A stretch of DNA of 64,000 bases. Origin: Dillenia suffruticosa. Taxonomy: Eukaryota; Streptophyta; Magnoliopsida; Dilleniales; Dilleniaceae. The notes beneath the pieces were generated by a model, which saw only the letters and a list, made by a program, of their open reading frames with translations, made no database searches and had not been told where the DNA came from. Shown here one piece after another: positions 31,990 to 45,040 of the stretch. The translations under genes and the position numbers were made by a program. Position 1 is the stretch's first letter, and each line of letters begins with the position of its first letter. The DNA lies in contig JAVTVX010000031.1 in NCBI GenBank assembly GCA_033439265.1, forward strand, positions 10,215,501-10,279,500. Reading direction: 5' to 3'.

Positions 31990-34910
31990 CTGCATTGAGA
32001 CAATAGCATGGATCAGCATTTATATATGAATTTTCAATTTGTCTATCCAAGCTGATTTAAGATAGAAGCCAGGCAAATGACCCAGCTTGATGGGCAATAA
32101 AGCCATTCACCAACACCCTCTATCCAAATATAGCACGGATGAGATATTTGTATTCTTCTAATACATAACTTTTACCACCAAAAAAAAGGAGGGCGAAAAA
32201 AACAAGGATCTCTATAGATGGACTCAAAAGAACCTCGCTCATCCACCCGGCCATCGTCAAAGTAAAAGCTGGGTGAAAAGGGTTGGTGTTGTGAGGTTCA
32301 AGGACATGCACCAAAACACAACCACTTGTTCAGAGAAGCCAGGCCAGAAGTCAATTTACCAATTGTATGCATGTCCAATCAATTCTTCTAAAGAAAATGG
32401 TGCACAAGCAATCAATACCGTAGCATAACCCACAAGATTAGGCACAACAAACTCAAATGTAATGCACCTAAATCAATAAAATATTGGGGAACCAAATCAA
32501 TTAAAATGATCAATTATCTTATCTATGCTTATTTCACCAATTTTAATTTCATATTGGACTATCTTTTACCATTTCCCTACTCCAATGTTGACTGTCAGAT
32601 ACAAATCTTCCAAGTATTTTTATCCGTGGTATTATTTAACTTCATAAAGCTTTATCCATTCTATTCAAGTAATATACCAATATTATATTCAATACTAAGC
32701 TATTTGTATGACAAATTCAGACAATTATAGCTTCTCAGTCAGTTATTTTTATGCTTATGGTAAATACTGATCTTCATCAACCTCTGACTGTAACAGGATT
32801 ATTACATTACACTACCTTATGACCAGCTGGGAAATAGAATTTTCTTTTTCAGAATATTTGGGCGTATCTAAAAAGGGATTTGTTCTACATTCACTTAGAA
32901 GTAACAAGATGCTATGAAAATTTGGAATTCAGTTCTACTAAAATGGCAACCATTTAGTGCATTCAACTAGAGAGAAATATTAAGATCTCTATTTATAACT
33001 TTCTTCCTATAAACTAATATGGAAATATATTTACTCTTAGCTTCCTTATGCCCTAAGATAGATAGTCCATCTAAAAAATATACTTTCTATGATGTCGAAA
33101 CAGAATGTTCAAACCGTTTTCCCTTTCATGTTTTGTGTCTTTTCAACTTAAAAGAATAACCCACAATCTTTATTCATCTAAAACTACAGAATATGAATTT
33201 GAAAATTCATTCCAACTCATTTACAACCTCAATGAATCAAGATCCAAAATACGTGTAAAAAGCTGCTGCATTCACAGATCCAAAACAGAGTTGTGTTTGT
33301 GTCAAACACATTTTGGACAAAACACACATAACACTTTGACAACACATTGGACACGTTTTGGCAATGTCCACACCTTTTAATAATTTTATTTTTAAGTAGA
33401 CAATTATTTGATACTACTAGGACAATTTTCTTTTTGACAAGAACTTCAAGGGCAAGCATTCGACACTTACTTGTCATTCAATAAACGGTGATAGTTTTTA
33501 TATTCGTACAGTTAGAAATTAATAACTTAATAGAGGGTTGTACAAAATTCCAAACAATTTTAACTTATGCCAATGAAGGAATACATAATGTTTGTAGGAG
33601 TAAAAGTAAATCAAATGCATGTAATATCATGTTCATTACTTAACATGCTAGGCAATATTTTAATTTATTATCCTGATATTTCTATCTTCTTATCCTATTA
33701 TTCTTCAACTTTTCTATGCCACATGTCTCACGTTCATGTCCTTACCAAGTTAGTGGAAAGTATAGTAACATTTTTAAGGAAAATGCAAAATACCACATTC
33801 CTGTGATTTTCCTATTTGGCAACCAGCCCCAGTGTTTCAAAACTAGCAAAAATCCCTCCATGGTTTACTTAATTAGCCTCTATGTCACTTGTCCTGTTAA
33901 ACCATGTTTAGAGTCAAGTTTGCCTCAGTTGTGTAAAAAGATTTCTCAATCAATTGATCCATAATAGGTGAATTTGATGATTGATTACAGCCTATGGGTT
34001 AGAACTGAAAGATTTAAAGGAAATTGGAGAAGTAAGGAGATGTTGTTAGAGAATTAATGAGTTAGAGATTTAGGGTTGACAACAAATGGAGGGAAAGGGT
34101 CTAAGGTACATGAGTGCACGTGCAAATTTAATGGGAAAGTGATGGAGAGATGCAATTTGCCAAAGAAGCAAACCACATAAGCTCTTTGCCAATTGTAAAA
34201 CCTCAGGGGGCTTGTTGCCAAACAGGCAAACCCCCAGTGAGGTATTTTGAAGTTTGCCCTATTACATCAAAATCAATGTCCAAAAAGCACCTCATCCCAA
34301 GAAAAATTTACATCTTTGAGTGTTCACAAGCAGGACATTTCATTGCTCAACGCTACACTCTACTGCAGACCTAACCATTAAAAGATTTTAATTCAAATTC
34401 AACTTCCTCCAACACTTTAACCTTTAAACAAATTCATAACAGGAGAAAAACTATTTGGTAATCCAAGACTGCATGATAAAATTTAGACCAATATTGACTG
34501 TAAGTAGAGGGCAAGCAATCTCACCGAGCAGTAACGAACTCCATGAGTCTATCATTGCCAAAGCAAACAAGATTTATATCAACCATTTCACCGCAACTCC
34601 GGTTAACGGCGTTTCGCACAACTACCTCGGGATCGTAATCCATGTCCGGAGAATAACCCGAATCCCTCATATCGATGGTACGCCACATCGCAGGATCCTT
34701 GCAGAGCTTCCTCCACAGCTTGCACACTCTCTGCGCACTTGTCAGAATCTCGATCGTTCCTAGCTTCTTCAATATCAAGCACGTCACGTCTGATGGAAGC
34801 TCTAACCAGTTCCGAACCTCCTTTGGCAATGATTCTTCTGATTGAACCTTCTTTGACGATGATTCTTCTGATTGTGAAGAGAATGATGAGAATTTCCAAT
34901 CGGCCGCCAT
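31368..34910 (-). CDS. F-box/LRR protein, SKIP19-like, copy B (two exons)
   Basis: Model: exon 1 34910-34525, intron, exon 2 31989-31368; 1008 coding bases, 335 residues. The donor CG|GTGAGA and acceptor TGTCTCAATGCAG|A leave a split Arg codon and restore the family phrase ...EFVTAR-TSNLKRLRL. F-box at residues about 33-80 (WLELPSDVTCLILKKL ... CKLWRKLCKDPAMW), by family the SKP1-binding part of an SCF ubiquitin ligase; leucine-rich repeats at about 130-290 (C-D-I-S-D-K-G-L, LEYLDLRRC) would bind the substrate; a Pro/Asp-rich then Asp-Tyr-rich tail follows. Length fits the SKIP19/FBL family of about 300 residues. The start is supported by TATA box, CT-rich leader and ATGGCGG context. No lesion seen. 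The exact orthologue and substrate are unknown. Confidence 0.85.
31990..34524 (-). other. Copy B intron (2.5 kb)
   Basis: GT...AG intron, GTGAGATTGC at the 5' end and TGTCTCAATGCAG at the 3' end. No transposon recognised. It contains the uninterrupted site gagtaaaagtaaatc (about 33598-33612) where element 1 landed in copy A. Small frames on either strand show no domain. Confidence 0.75.
34525..34910 (-). CDS. Copy B exon 1 (F-box)
   Basis: Encodes residues 1-128 and two bases of codon 129. The N-terminus is Ser/Glu-rich with a tandem ten-residue repeat (QSEESSSKKV then QSEESLPKEV), from a 30-base duplication absent from copy A. The F-box follows, then DPEVVVRNAVNRSCG and FGNDRLMEFV, typical of SKIP19-like proteins just before the first leucine-rich repeat. 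Confidence 0.85.
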
Positions 34911-35005
34911 TAGGTTTTAGAGAGAGAAATGGTGAAGAGGTTAAAATTTCAATCGGAGCGAGAGAGAGTGAGAGCTGAGAGCGGAAGGGCCGGAGTTTAA
35001 ATAGG
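34911..35005 (-). promoter_or_regulatory. Copy B promoter core and 5' leader
   Basis: Minus-strand CCTATTTAAA (34996-35005) is a TATA box about 86-95 bases before the ATG. With usual spacing, transcription would start near 34970, giving a leader of about 60 bases rich in CTCTCT, common in plant 5' leaders. Copy A has lost this whole block. Confidence 0.65.
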
Positions 35006-35040
35006 AAAAAACCGTATCCAAGCGAACCGTTCAAACTTCC

Positions 35041-36270
35041 TTGTGATTTCCGAGACCGGACGCATGTTTTTCCCTTTTTTTTTTTTTTTTTTGGTTTTCC
35101 TAGAAATATGTTGGTTTTCTCATAAATATGGAAAAAAAAAAGTATTATCTATAACCTATCTATGTTTATATTATGAACTAGGAGGTGTACATCGTATGCT
35201 ACGCGGTGTAGAATTTTAATTTTGATTGTAAAATAAGAGAAGTTGCCCGATTTAAAATAATAAAATTCGTATTAGTTTGAATTTTTGGAGTACGCATAAT
35301 TTTTTTTTATAATACCAAAAAAATGAAATCACAATAAAAAAAATTGAAAGAAATATATTTTAAATATATTTATTTAACATTAAATATATTATATCAAAAT
35401 AAAAAAAAAAGATTAGAATGGAAAAAACGTATGCTATATTTAAATATGTTTATATTTAAGTTATTTATTTAAAAACATTTAGATCTAAATGTATATATTA
35501 AAAATATACTTTGCATGGTGTGTGTATTATATAGTAAAAATTATATGTTAACTCAAAAAAAGTGTTTAAAATATAATTAAATATGTTTTTTTCATTTTTT
35601 TACGATTTTTTATTGATTTTAATTTTTTAAGATAGTTTTGCGCTTGTTCGGTGCAAGGTTCAAAGTTTGGTTTCAAATATGAGGCTATGTGCGCTGTGTC
35701 CTGTGCATGGTGTTAGGATTGGTGTTGGAATTGTAATTGAGATTGTATTTATAATATGTGTTATGAAATGTAGATATTTCTCTTGATATTTCTTTGCTCG
35801 TGCTTTGATTGTCGTAGTTACGTGAACATTAAGTTTTGTAAATCTAAAAGTTTAAAAATTCTAATTATATAGGAGAAAAAAATGAAGAATAATAATTTTA
35901 AAAAGTTTTTGCTTTAACCTCCCAAATTTGATAATATGAGAGTCATAACAAGAAAGTTTTTTTTTTTTTTAATCAGAGGAAGTCAATAATGAGAGTTTTC
36001 ATTTCGTAATATAATATATCTATTTATACACATACACACAAAATAAAGCTGAGATGTGTAGTTTTTAAATTGGTTGCATGCGGAGAGGGAGAGGGAGAGA
36101 CGGTGGTGCATAAGTCCTATTCTAATTCAAGAACCAGAATTGTAGGATTTTATAATTGATTGTTATCGATTAGTCTGCTGATCCTATCAACTGCAGAATA
36201 ATTTTTGAGAGAGAGAGAGAAAGAGAGAATATGTCTAGAGTGGATGCAAACTTCGTCATGACACAATTTC
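35041..36270. other. AT-rich spacer upstream of copy B
   Basis: No gene. A T18-like run at about 35073-35092, an AT-rich stretch, a GA-rich patch at 36081-36103 and a short (GA)n at about 36207-36228. Confidence 0.5.
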
Positions 36271-36510
36271 TTATTGAATGATGCAAACTTTATCACGATT
36301 TAGGATACTAGTCGGATCCGTACTGCCCATAAGGTAATAACAATAGCTAACAGGAAGTCGTCCTTCCTTCGGTACTTTTCTCTCCTCATTCATTAGGATT
36401 GACAATATATTCTGCAAATAAGGTTCTTCGAGAGATATTCCAGATAAAATCATTTTGGCAATAGTAAAAGTGTCCATCTTTCCATACCTCAACGAAACTG
36501 CTGAAATATT
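36271..36510 (-). pseudogene. Fragment resembling plant RNA-dependent RNA polymerase (RDR3/4/5 class)
   Basis: The minus strand reads LRYGKMDTFTIAKMILSGIS, then EEPYLQNILSILMNEERKVP, EGRLPVSYCYYLMGSTDPTS and DKVCII, ending in a TAA. The phrases DEP-L, LSI-MNEER and YYLMGT-DPTG--DEVC recall the catalytic half of the plant RDR3/4/5 (gamma) class. An acceptor-like ATATTTCAG lies just upstream (about 36511). Only about 75 codons remain out of roughly 900; no other exon was found nearby and the active-site DxDGD region is absent. The DPTG glycine is Ser here. Likely a decayed or transposed exon. The assignment is from memory and needs a protein search. Confidence 0.45.
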
Positions 36511-36899
36511 GGTGCGTTGGTTCTCTTTTTTTTTTTCTCTCTCTTTTTACCTCAATCCTTATTAATTTTTCCTTTTTGATATATTTGAATGATATCATTG
36601 AATTATTTTTTATTAATATTAATAAAATTTGAAATTAAGGATTTTAAATAAAAAATAATAGCATAATAATAAATTAATTAAAATAATATAATATTAAATT
36701 AGACATCATAAAAGAAATCAAATAATTAAAAAAAAAAATCTAGTAAACAAGAAAAAAGAAAAAGAAAAGTGGAGGTTTGACCCAAGATTACCATTATTTA
36801 TGATATATATATATAATAAATTAATTATAAAATTATATAGTTCTACTATACTTTTGAATTAAATTATATATAACAAATCTAGTAAACAAGAAAAAAAAA
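36511..36899. other. AT-rich spacer
   Basis: No gene. Two copies of a phrase like aatctagtaaacaagaaaaa (about 36738 and 36877) show an internal duplication of about 139 bases just before the tandem array starts. Confidence 0.5.
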
Positions 36900-39462
36900 G
36901 AACCACATGGTTCTGATATGCAGCTCCACATGGTTTTGCTATGCAGAACGATATAGTTCTGTTATGCAAAACGATATGGTTCTGCTGTAGTTCTGGTATA
37001 CAAAATTATATAGTTCTGCTATACAGTTTTGCATGCCTTTGTCGACGAAAGTTCATGCTTTTGTCGACGAAAGCATGCTCTTTCATCGATGAAAGTTCAT
37101 ATTTTCGTTGATAAATATTGTTTTTTTGTTTTTTAATTCTAAAAGCTGTCCCAAAAATAATTTTTTTTATTTTTTTAAATAAAATATATTGGTGTAATTA
37201 ATTTTAAATAGTTTGTTTATAAATAATAAATGAAATTTTTAATTCAACGAAGTTTTTTATTCTTTCAAAATATTATTATTATTTTTAAAGGATCTGAAAA
37301 TTTTTTCATGATTAATATATTTATAATTACAATTTTTAAGTTGAATTTGTGTTTCTTCATAATAATGTGTTTTAGTTAAAAAAAGTCTATTTTCTTTTTC
37401 AAGCAATCCAAAACCAACGACAACTATGCGAATCATGGAATGCAGAACCCATAATCCATAGAGTCTAGCAGAACTATAAGAATGAGAACTATGAAAGTAT
37501 AGCAGAACTTCAATCTCTAGCAAAACTACATGTAAATCATTTAAAAAATGTTTTGAACGTAATTACGTAAAATATTTTTATAATATCAAAAATAATCTCA
37601 AATCTGAAATAATTAGATATTAATATTTAAATATTGGAAATCATGATAAAATCTTAACTATAAAGTGAAATGTAAAAATATTAATTCAAAGGTAGAATAT
37701 TCAAGCATTAATATTTAAATACGTTGGAACCATAAATTTCAAAGTATTATATTTCAAAATTATAAAATTATAATATTAATAGAATTATAATACTGTAGTA
37801 TTTTTGCTATATGCAAAAACATTTTACATATAATAAAATCACCTAGATAATACTTTTTTGTATTTTTAGTATAATAGAAAGTTTTTATAATACTATTATC
37901 ATTATATTAATAACATATCACCCAAAAGAAAAATAATTTCTTAATATATAAATATCTTAAAATATATTGTATTTAATATTTTTATAATTATAATTTTTAC
38001 ATTATTATAATATTATAGCAAATGTATTATACATAATTTATTTCTAATATTTTTAGTGCAATCATATATTTCTTTTAATAAAAGTATTGGTAGTTTTACG
38101 ACATGTAGAATTACCAAGTAGTTCGACGCTATGTAAAACTATGGTAGTTCTACACTATACACAATGATCTGGTTTTGTACCATGCAGAACCATGTTACTC
38201 TGCACTTTGTGGTTCTGTGCTGTGCAGAACTATATCGTTCTACACTTTATGATTTTGTGCTGTATCAACTCCAATTTCAGTAGCTTTGCATAATTGCATG
38301 TGCACTTGTAGTTTTGCACTTATATTAATAACACATGATCTAATATTTGAAAAAAAATATTTTTGTTAATATAAAGATACTTTCTAATATTTTTTTATTT
38401 AATATTTTATGTTTATAATTTTTACAGTATTATAATATTATAGTATTTTTCTGTACATTTGTTTTCAATATTTTTGATATTTTTATTATAATCAAAAAAA
38501 TTTTTAAATAAAAGTACCATTTATTTTGATTCAAAATATTTTAATTATACCACATTATAAAATAAATTATTTGTATTATATAATATTAAAATATGATAGC
38601 TTGAAATATTTCTTTTAATAAAAAAATATTTGGAAATCATTTTTTTACTTTTTATTTTTAAAATCATATTTTTTGTAGTATTATAATATTAATATTATAG
38701 TATTTTTATATATGCACAAATATTTTGCATGTAATAAGATTAAAGTTTTTTTTTTAACATTATATATTTCAAATATTAATTTTTTAATATAAAAATATTT
38801 TCAAATAGTTTTTTATTTAATATTTTTTGCCTAACATTTTATGAAGAAGACCGTTTCCTTCTTCCACTGAAACGCCCATGTCTTCTCAGTTCGATGCTGA
38901 TACAAGCCCCACTTTTCTTTTGAATCATTTTGCCTCCAGCGTAGTATACAAATTAATTAATTTATAACAATGTTCGATCATCATATTTTTTATAATATTT
39001 TTATAATAAATTTAGTTGAATACTGTGTATTTGAACATTCAATTCAATACTCTATTGTGTCTTCGTTTGTTCATACTCTTTGAGTCTTTGCTCAGCATGA
39101 TAATATGTAGCTCTGCATGAATGCGACGCTACTAATCATTGATACTATGCATAATCTAAATCAATAATTTCAATAACATTAATAATTTAAATAAATAATT
39201 TCATATCATTATATTATTTAACATCAAATATATTAAATTAAAATGAAAAAAAAATATTTGTATAATGTTAGATTCAAATATTTAAAGGGTCTTGTTGTTT
39301 GTTTTTTATAATTGCGCAGAGAACTATCCATTTGAAATTATCAAAGTAGAGCAACAGAACTTGCATAATCATGCAACATAACTATTTCTATGCAAATCAT
39401 TTAATAAAAAATCTTTCCTTTGTTAAATTAAATGGGACAATTTAATTCCAACTTTGGCTAAC
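36900..39462. repeat. 2.5-kb array unit 1
   Basis: Palindrome blocks at 36900-37110, 37400-37540 and 38090-38310. Within the unit, the AT-rich stretches 37840-38100 and 38320-38515 resemble each other (both run from an aacatatcac/aacacatgat phrase to taaaagta), revealing an older internal duplication. Confidence 0.75.
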
Positions 39463-41997
39463 AGAATGATATGGTTCTGCTATGCAGATCGACATGGTTC
39501 TGCTATAGTTTTGGTATGCAAAATTATATAGTTCTGCTATACAGTTCTGCACGCCTTTGTTGATGATGGTTCATGCTTTCATCGATGAAGGCATGCTGTT
39601 TCATTGATGAAGATTCCTGTCTTTGTTGACGAATATTATTTTTTTTTAATTCCAAAGGCTGTCCCAAAAATAATTTTTTTTTTGTTTTTCTAAATAAAAC
39701 ATATTGGTATAATTAATTTTAAATAGTTTGTTTATAAATAACAAATGAAAATTTTAATTCAACGGAATTTTTTATTCTTTTAAAATATTATTATTATTTT
39801 TAAAGGACCTGAAAATATTTTTTTTTCATGATTAATATATTTATAATTATCATTTTGAAATTAAATTTGTGCTTCTTCATAACAATGTATTTTAGTTTAA
39901 AAAAAATAAAATCTATTTTATTTTTCAATCAATCTAAAACTAACATAACTATGCGAATCATGGAATGTAGAACCACATAATCCACAGAGTTTAGTAGAAC
40001 TATAAGAATGAGAATAATGAAAGTATAGCAAAACTTCAATCTCTAGCAGAACTATATGTAAATCATTAAACAATATTTTAAACGTGATGACGTAAAGTAG
40101 TTTTATAATATAAAAAAAATATGAAATCTGAAATAATTAGGTATTAATATTTAAATATTGGAAATCATGATAAAATCTTAAACTGTAAAGTGAAATGTAA
40201 AAATATTAATTCAAAGGTAGAATATTTAAGTATTAAAATTTAAATACGTTGGAATCATAAATTTCAAAATATTATATTTCAGAGTTATATAATTGTAATT
40301 GTAATAGTATTATAATACTGTAGTATTTTTGTTATATGCAAAAACATTTTGCATATAATAAAATCACCTATATAATTTTTTTTGTATTTTTAGTATTATA
40401 GAAATTTTTTGTAATACCATTATCACTATTTTAATAACATATCACCCAAGAGAAAAATAATTTGTTAATATAAAAATATCTTAAAATATATTGTATTTAA
40501 TATTTTTATAATTATAATTTTTACATTATTATAATATTATAGCAAATGTATTATACATCATTTATTTCCATCATTTCTGATATTTTTAGTGTAATCATAT
40601 ATTTTTTTAATAAAAGTATTGACAGTTCTACAACATGTAGAACTATCAAATAGTTCGCGCTATATAAAACTATAGTAGTTCTGTGCTATACACAATGATC
40701 CGGTTTTGCGTCGTGCAGAACAATGTCGCTCTGTATTTTGTGGTTCTGTGCTTTGCGAAACTACGTATTCTGTACTTTGTGGTTCTGCGCTGTTTCAACT
40801 CCAACTTCGATAGTTTTGCATAATTGTATGTGCACTTGTAGTTCTTCACTTATATTAATAATACATGACGTAATACTTGAAAAAAATATTTTTTAAATAT
40901 AAAGATACTTTCTAATATTTTTTCATTTAATATTTTATAATTATAATTTTTACGATATTATAATATTATAGTATTTTTATTGTACATTTGTTTTAAATAT
41001 TTTTTATATTTTTAGTATAATCATAAATTTTTTTAAATAAAAGTATCATTTATTTTGATTCAAAATATTTTAATTGTACCAGAGTATAAAATAAATTATT
41101 TGTAATTTATATAATATTATAATATGATAGTTTGAAATATTTTTTTAATTAAAAAATATATGGAAATTATTTTTTTTACTTATTATTTTTAAAATTATAA
41201 TTTTTCTAGTATTATAATATTAATATTATAGTATTTTTATATATGCCCAAATATTTTGCATATAATAAGATTAAAGTTTTTTTTTTGAACATTATATATT
41301 TCCAATATTAATTTTTTAATATAAAAATATTTTTAAATAGTTTTTACTTAATATTTTTTGCCTAGTATTTTACAAAGAAGACCGTTTCCTTCGTTGACCA
41401 ATGTTGTGCCTTCGTGCATTTAAACGCTCATACCTTCTCGGTTCGATACTAATACAAACCCCTCTTTTCTTTTGAATCATTTCGCCTCCCATGTAGTATA
41501 CAGATTAATTAATCTATAACAATATTCGGCCATCATATTTTTTATAATATTTTTATAATATGTTCAGTTGAATACTGTATACTTAAACATTCAATTCAAT
41601 GCTTTATCTGTTCAATGCTCTTTGAGTCTTTGCTCAACATAATAATATGTAACTCTGCATGAATGCGACGCTACTAATCATCGATACTGTGCACAATCTA
41701 AATCAATAATTTCAATAACATTAATAATTTAAATGAATAATTTCATATCATTATATTATTTAATATTAAATATATTAAATTAAAATGAAAAAAATATTTG
41801 TATAATGTTATATTCAAATATTTAAAGGGTCGTGTTTTTTTTTTATAATGGCACGGAGAACTATCCATTTGAAACTATCAAAATAGAGCAACAGAACTAT
41901 GCATAATCATATAGCAGAACTACTTTCATGCAAATCATTTAATAAAAAATCTTTTCTTTGTTAAATTAAATGAGATAATTTAATTCCTACTTTGGCT
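39463..41997. repeat. 2.5-kb array unit 2
   Basis: Aligns with unit 1 throughout. Palindrome blocks at 39463-39640, 39950-40070 and 40620-40850. The TTCGTCGACGAA motif is more degraded here (cttcattgatgaa). Confidence 0.75.
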
Positions 41998-44289
41998 ACA
42001 AAACAACATGGTTTTACTATGCAGAACCACATGGTTCTGTTGTAGTTCTAGTATCCAAAATTATATAGTTCTGTTATACAGTTCTGTACGCCTTTGTCGA
42101 CGAATGTTGATACTTTCGTCGACGAAGGTATGCTCTTTCGTCGACGAAGGTTTCTGTCTTCGTTGACGAATATTGATTTTTTATTTTTTAATTCCAAAGG
42201 GTGTCCCAAAAATAATTTTTTTTTTGTTTTTCTAAATAAAACATATTGGTGTAATAAATTTTAAATAGTTTGTTTATAAATAACAACTTAAATTTTTAAT
42301 TCAATGGAGTTTTTTATTCTTTCAAAATATTATTATTATTTTTAAAGGACCTAAAAATATTTTTTCATGATTAATATATTTATAATTACCATTTTGAAGT
42401 TGAATTTGTCTTTTTTCATAATAATGTGTTTTAGTTAAAAAAAAAAAATCTATTTTCTTTTTCAAGCAATCCAAAACTAATGATAACTATGTGAATCATG
42501 GAATGCAGAATCACATAATCTGCAGAGTCTAACAGAACTATAAGAATGAAAACTATGAAAGTATACCAGAACTTCAATATCTAGTAGAACTACATGTAAA
42601 TCATTTAAAAATATTTTGAATGTGATGACATAAATTTTTTTATAATATCAAAAATAATTTCAAATATGAAATAATCATATATTAATATTTAGATATCGGA
42701 AATCATGATAAAATCTTAAACTGTAAAGTAAAATGTAAAAAAATGAATTCAAAGTTAGAATATTTAAGTTTTAATATTTAAATACGTTGGAACCATACAT
42801 TTCAAAATATTATATTTCAGAATTATATAATTATAATTTTAATAGTATTATAATATTGCAGTATTTTTGCTATATGCAAAAACATTTTGCATATAATAAA
42901 ATCACTTACATAATACTTTTTTGTACTTTTAGTATAATAGAAATTTTTTATAATACCATTATCATTATAGTAATAACATATCACCCAAGAGAAAAATAAT
43001 TTTGTAATATAAAAATATCTTAAAATATATTGTATTTAATATTTATATAATTGTAAATTTTACCTTATTATAATATTATAGCAAATGTATTATACATAAT
43101 TTATTTCAAATATTTCTGATATTTTTAGTGCAATCATATATTTTTTTAATAAAAGTATTGACAGTTCTGCAAAATGTAGAATTACCAAGTAGTTCGATAT
43201 TATGTAGAACTATGGTAGTTCTGCGCTATACAGAACGATTTGATTCTGCGCCGTACAGAACTATGTCGCTCTGCACTTTGTGGTTCTATGCTTTGCAGAA
43301 CCACGTGTTCTGCACTTTGTGGTTCTGTATTGTAACAACTCCAACTTCGGTAGTTTTGCTTAATTACATGTGCACTTGTAGTTCTGCACTTATATTAATA
43401 ACACATGACCTTATACTTGGAAAAAATATTTTTTAAATATAATGATACTTTCCAATATTTTTTTATTTAATAGTTTATAATTATAATTTTTATGGTATTA
43501 TAATATTATAGTATTTTTACTGTACATTTGTTTTAAATATGTTTTATATTTTTAGTATAATTATAAAATGTTTTTAAATAAAAATATCATTTATTTTGAT
43601 TCAAATTATTTTAATTGTACCACATTATAAAATAAATTATTTGTATTATATAATATTATAATATGATAGTTCGAAATATTTTTTTAATAAAAAAATATTT
43701 TGAAATCATTTTTTTTACTTATTATTTTTAAAATTATATTTTTTCTAGTATTATAATATTAATATTGTAGTATTTTTATATATGCACAAATATTTTGCAT
43801 ATAATAAGATTAAAGTTTTTTTTTGAACATTATATATTTCAAATATTAATTTTTTAATATAAAAATATTTTCAGATAGTTTTTACTTAATATTTTTTGCT
43901 TAGTATTTTACGAAGAAGATCGTTTCCTTCATTGACCAATGTCATGCCTTCGTCCATTGAAACGCTCATGCCTTCTCAGTTCGATGATGATACAAACCCC
44001 TCTTTTCTTTCGAATCATTTTGTCTCCCACGTAGTATTCAAATTAATTAATTTATAATAATATTCGACTATCATATCTTTTATAATATTTTTATAATATG
44101 TTCAGTTGAAAACTATGTGCTTAAACATTCAATTCAATGCTCTATTTGTGTTTTTGTTTGTTCAATACTCTTTAAGTCTTTGCTCAGCATGATAATATGT
44201 AGATTTGTATGAATGCGACGTTACTAATTATCGACACTGTGTATAATCCAAATCAATAATTTCAATAACATTAATAATCTAAATGAATA
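41998..44289. repeat. 2.5-kb array unit 3 (short at its end)
   Basis: Aligns with units 1 and 2. The best-preserved TTCGTCGACGAA set lies at 42100-42150 (tcgtcgacgaa three times in about 60 bases). It lacks the last part of the unit and jumps directly into unit 4. Confidence 0.75.
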
Positions 44290-45040
44290 ATTTCATAATT
44301 ATTTTTAAAGGAACTGAAAATATATTTTTTCATGATTAATATATTTATAATTACCATTTTGAAGTTGAATTTGTGGTTCTTCATAATAATGTATTTTAGT
44401 TAAAAAAATCTATTTTCTTTTTCAAACAATCCAAAACTAACGATAACTATGCGAATCATGGAATGCAGAGTCACATAATTTACAGAGTCTAGCGGAACTA
44501 TAAGAATGAGAACTATGAAAGTATGACAGAACTTCAATCTCTAGCAGAACTACATGTAAATTATTAAAAAATATTTTGAACGTGATGACGTAAAATATTT
44601 TTATAATATCAAAAATAATCTCAAATCTTAAATAATTAGGTATTAATATTTAGATATTGGAAATCATGATAAAATCTTAAATTGTAAAGTAAAACGCAAA
44701 AATATTAATTCAAAGGTAGAATAATTAAGTATTAATATTTAAATACGTTGGAACTATAAATTTTAAAATATTATATTTTAGCATTATATATTTATAATTT
44801 TAATAATATTATAATAATGTAGTATTTTTGTTATATGTAAAAACATTTTGCATATAATAAAATCACATCTATAATGCTTTTTATTTTTAGTATAATAGAA
44901 ATTTTTTATAATACTATTATCATTATATTAATAACATATCACCCAAGAGAAAAATAATTTCTTAATATAAAAATATCTTAAAATATTTTGTATTTAATAT
45001 TTTTATAATTATAATTTTTACATTATTATAATATTATAGT
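44290..45040. repeat. 2.5-kb array unit 4, partial
   Basis: Corresponds to 42336-43080 of unit 3. It begins in the attatttttaaagga phrase and stops in the ttataatattatag phrase. Both ends fall in AT-rich repeats, suggesting recombination between them. Confidence 0.75.

Larger units (their letters stand above)
36900..45040. repeat. Tandem array of ~2.5-kb non-coding units
   Basis: Three near-complete units (36900-39462, 39463-41997, 41998-44289) and a partial fourth (44290-45040). The marker gtcccaaaaataattttt sits at 37148, 39661 and 42203, periods 2513 and 2542. Each unit opens with GTTCTGC/GCAGAAC palindromes and TTCGTCGACGAA palindromes. It has a second GCAGAAC-rich block about 490 bases in and a third about 1.2 kb in, between long AT-rich spacers, and a slightly GC-richer 130-base block near its end (38830-38960, 41370-41500, 43900-44050). 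No coding capacity and no terminal repeats identified. It could be a satellite-like array or tandemly amplified non-autonomous transposons. Confidence 0.8.

Noticed and set aside
31738..31998. 86-codon plus-strand frame
   Set aside because: Antisense shadow of the leucine-rich repeat exon.
34603..35034. 143-codon minus-strand frame spanning the promoter of copy B
   Set aside because: Alternative frame of exon 1 extended through the leader and TATA box; the F-box is in the other frame.
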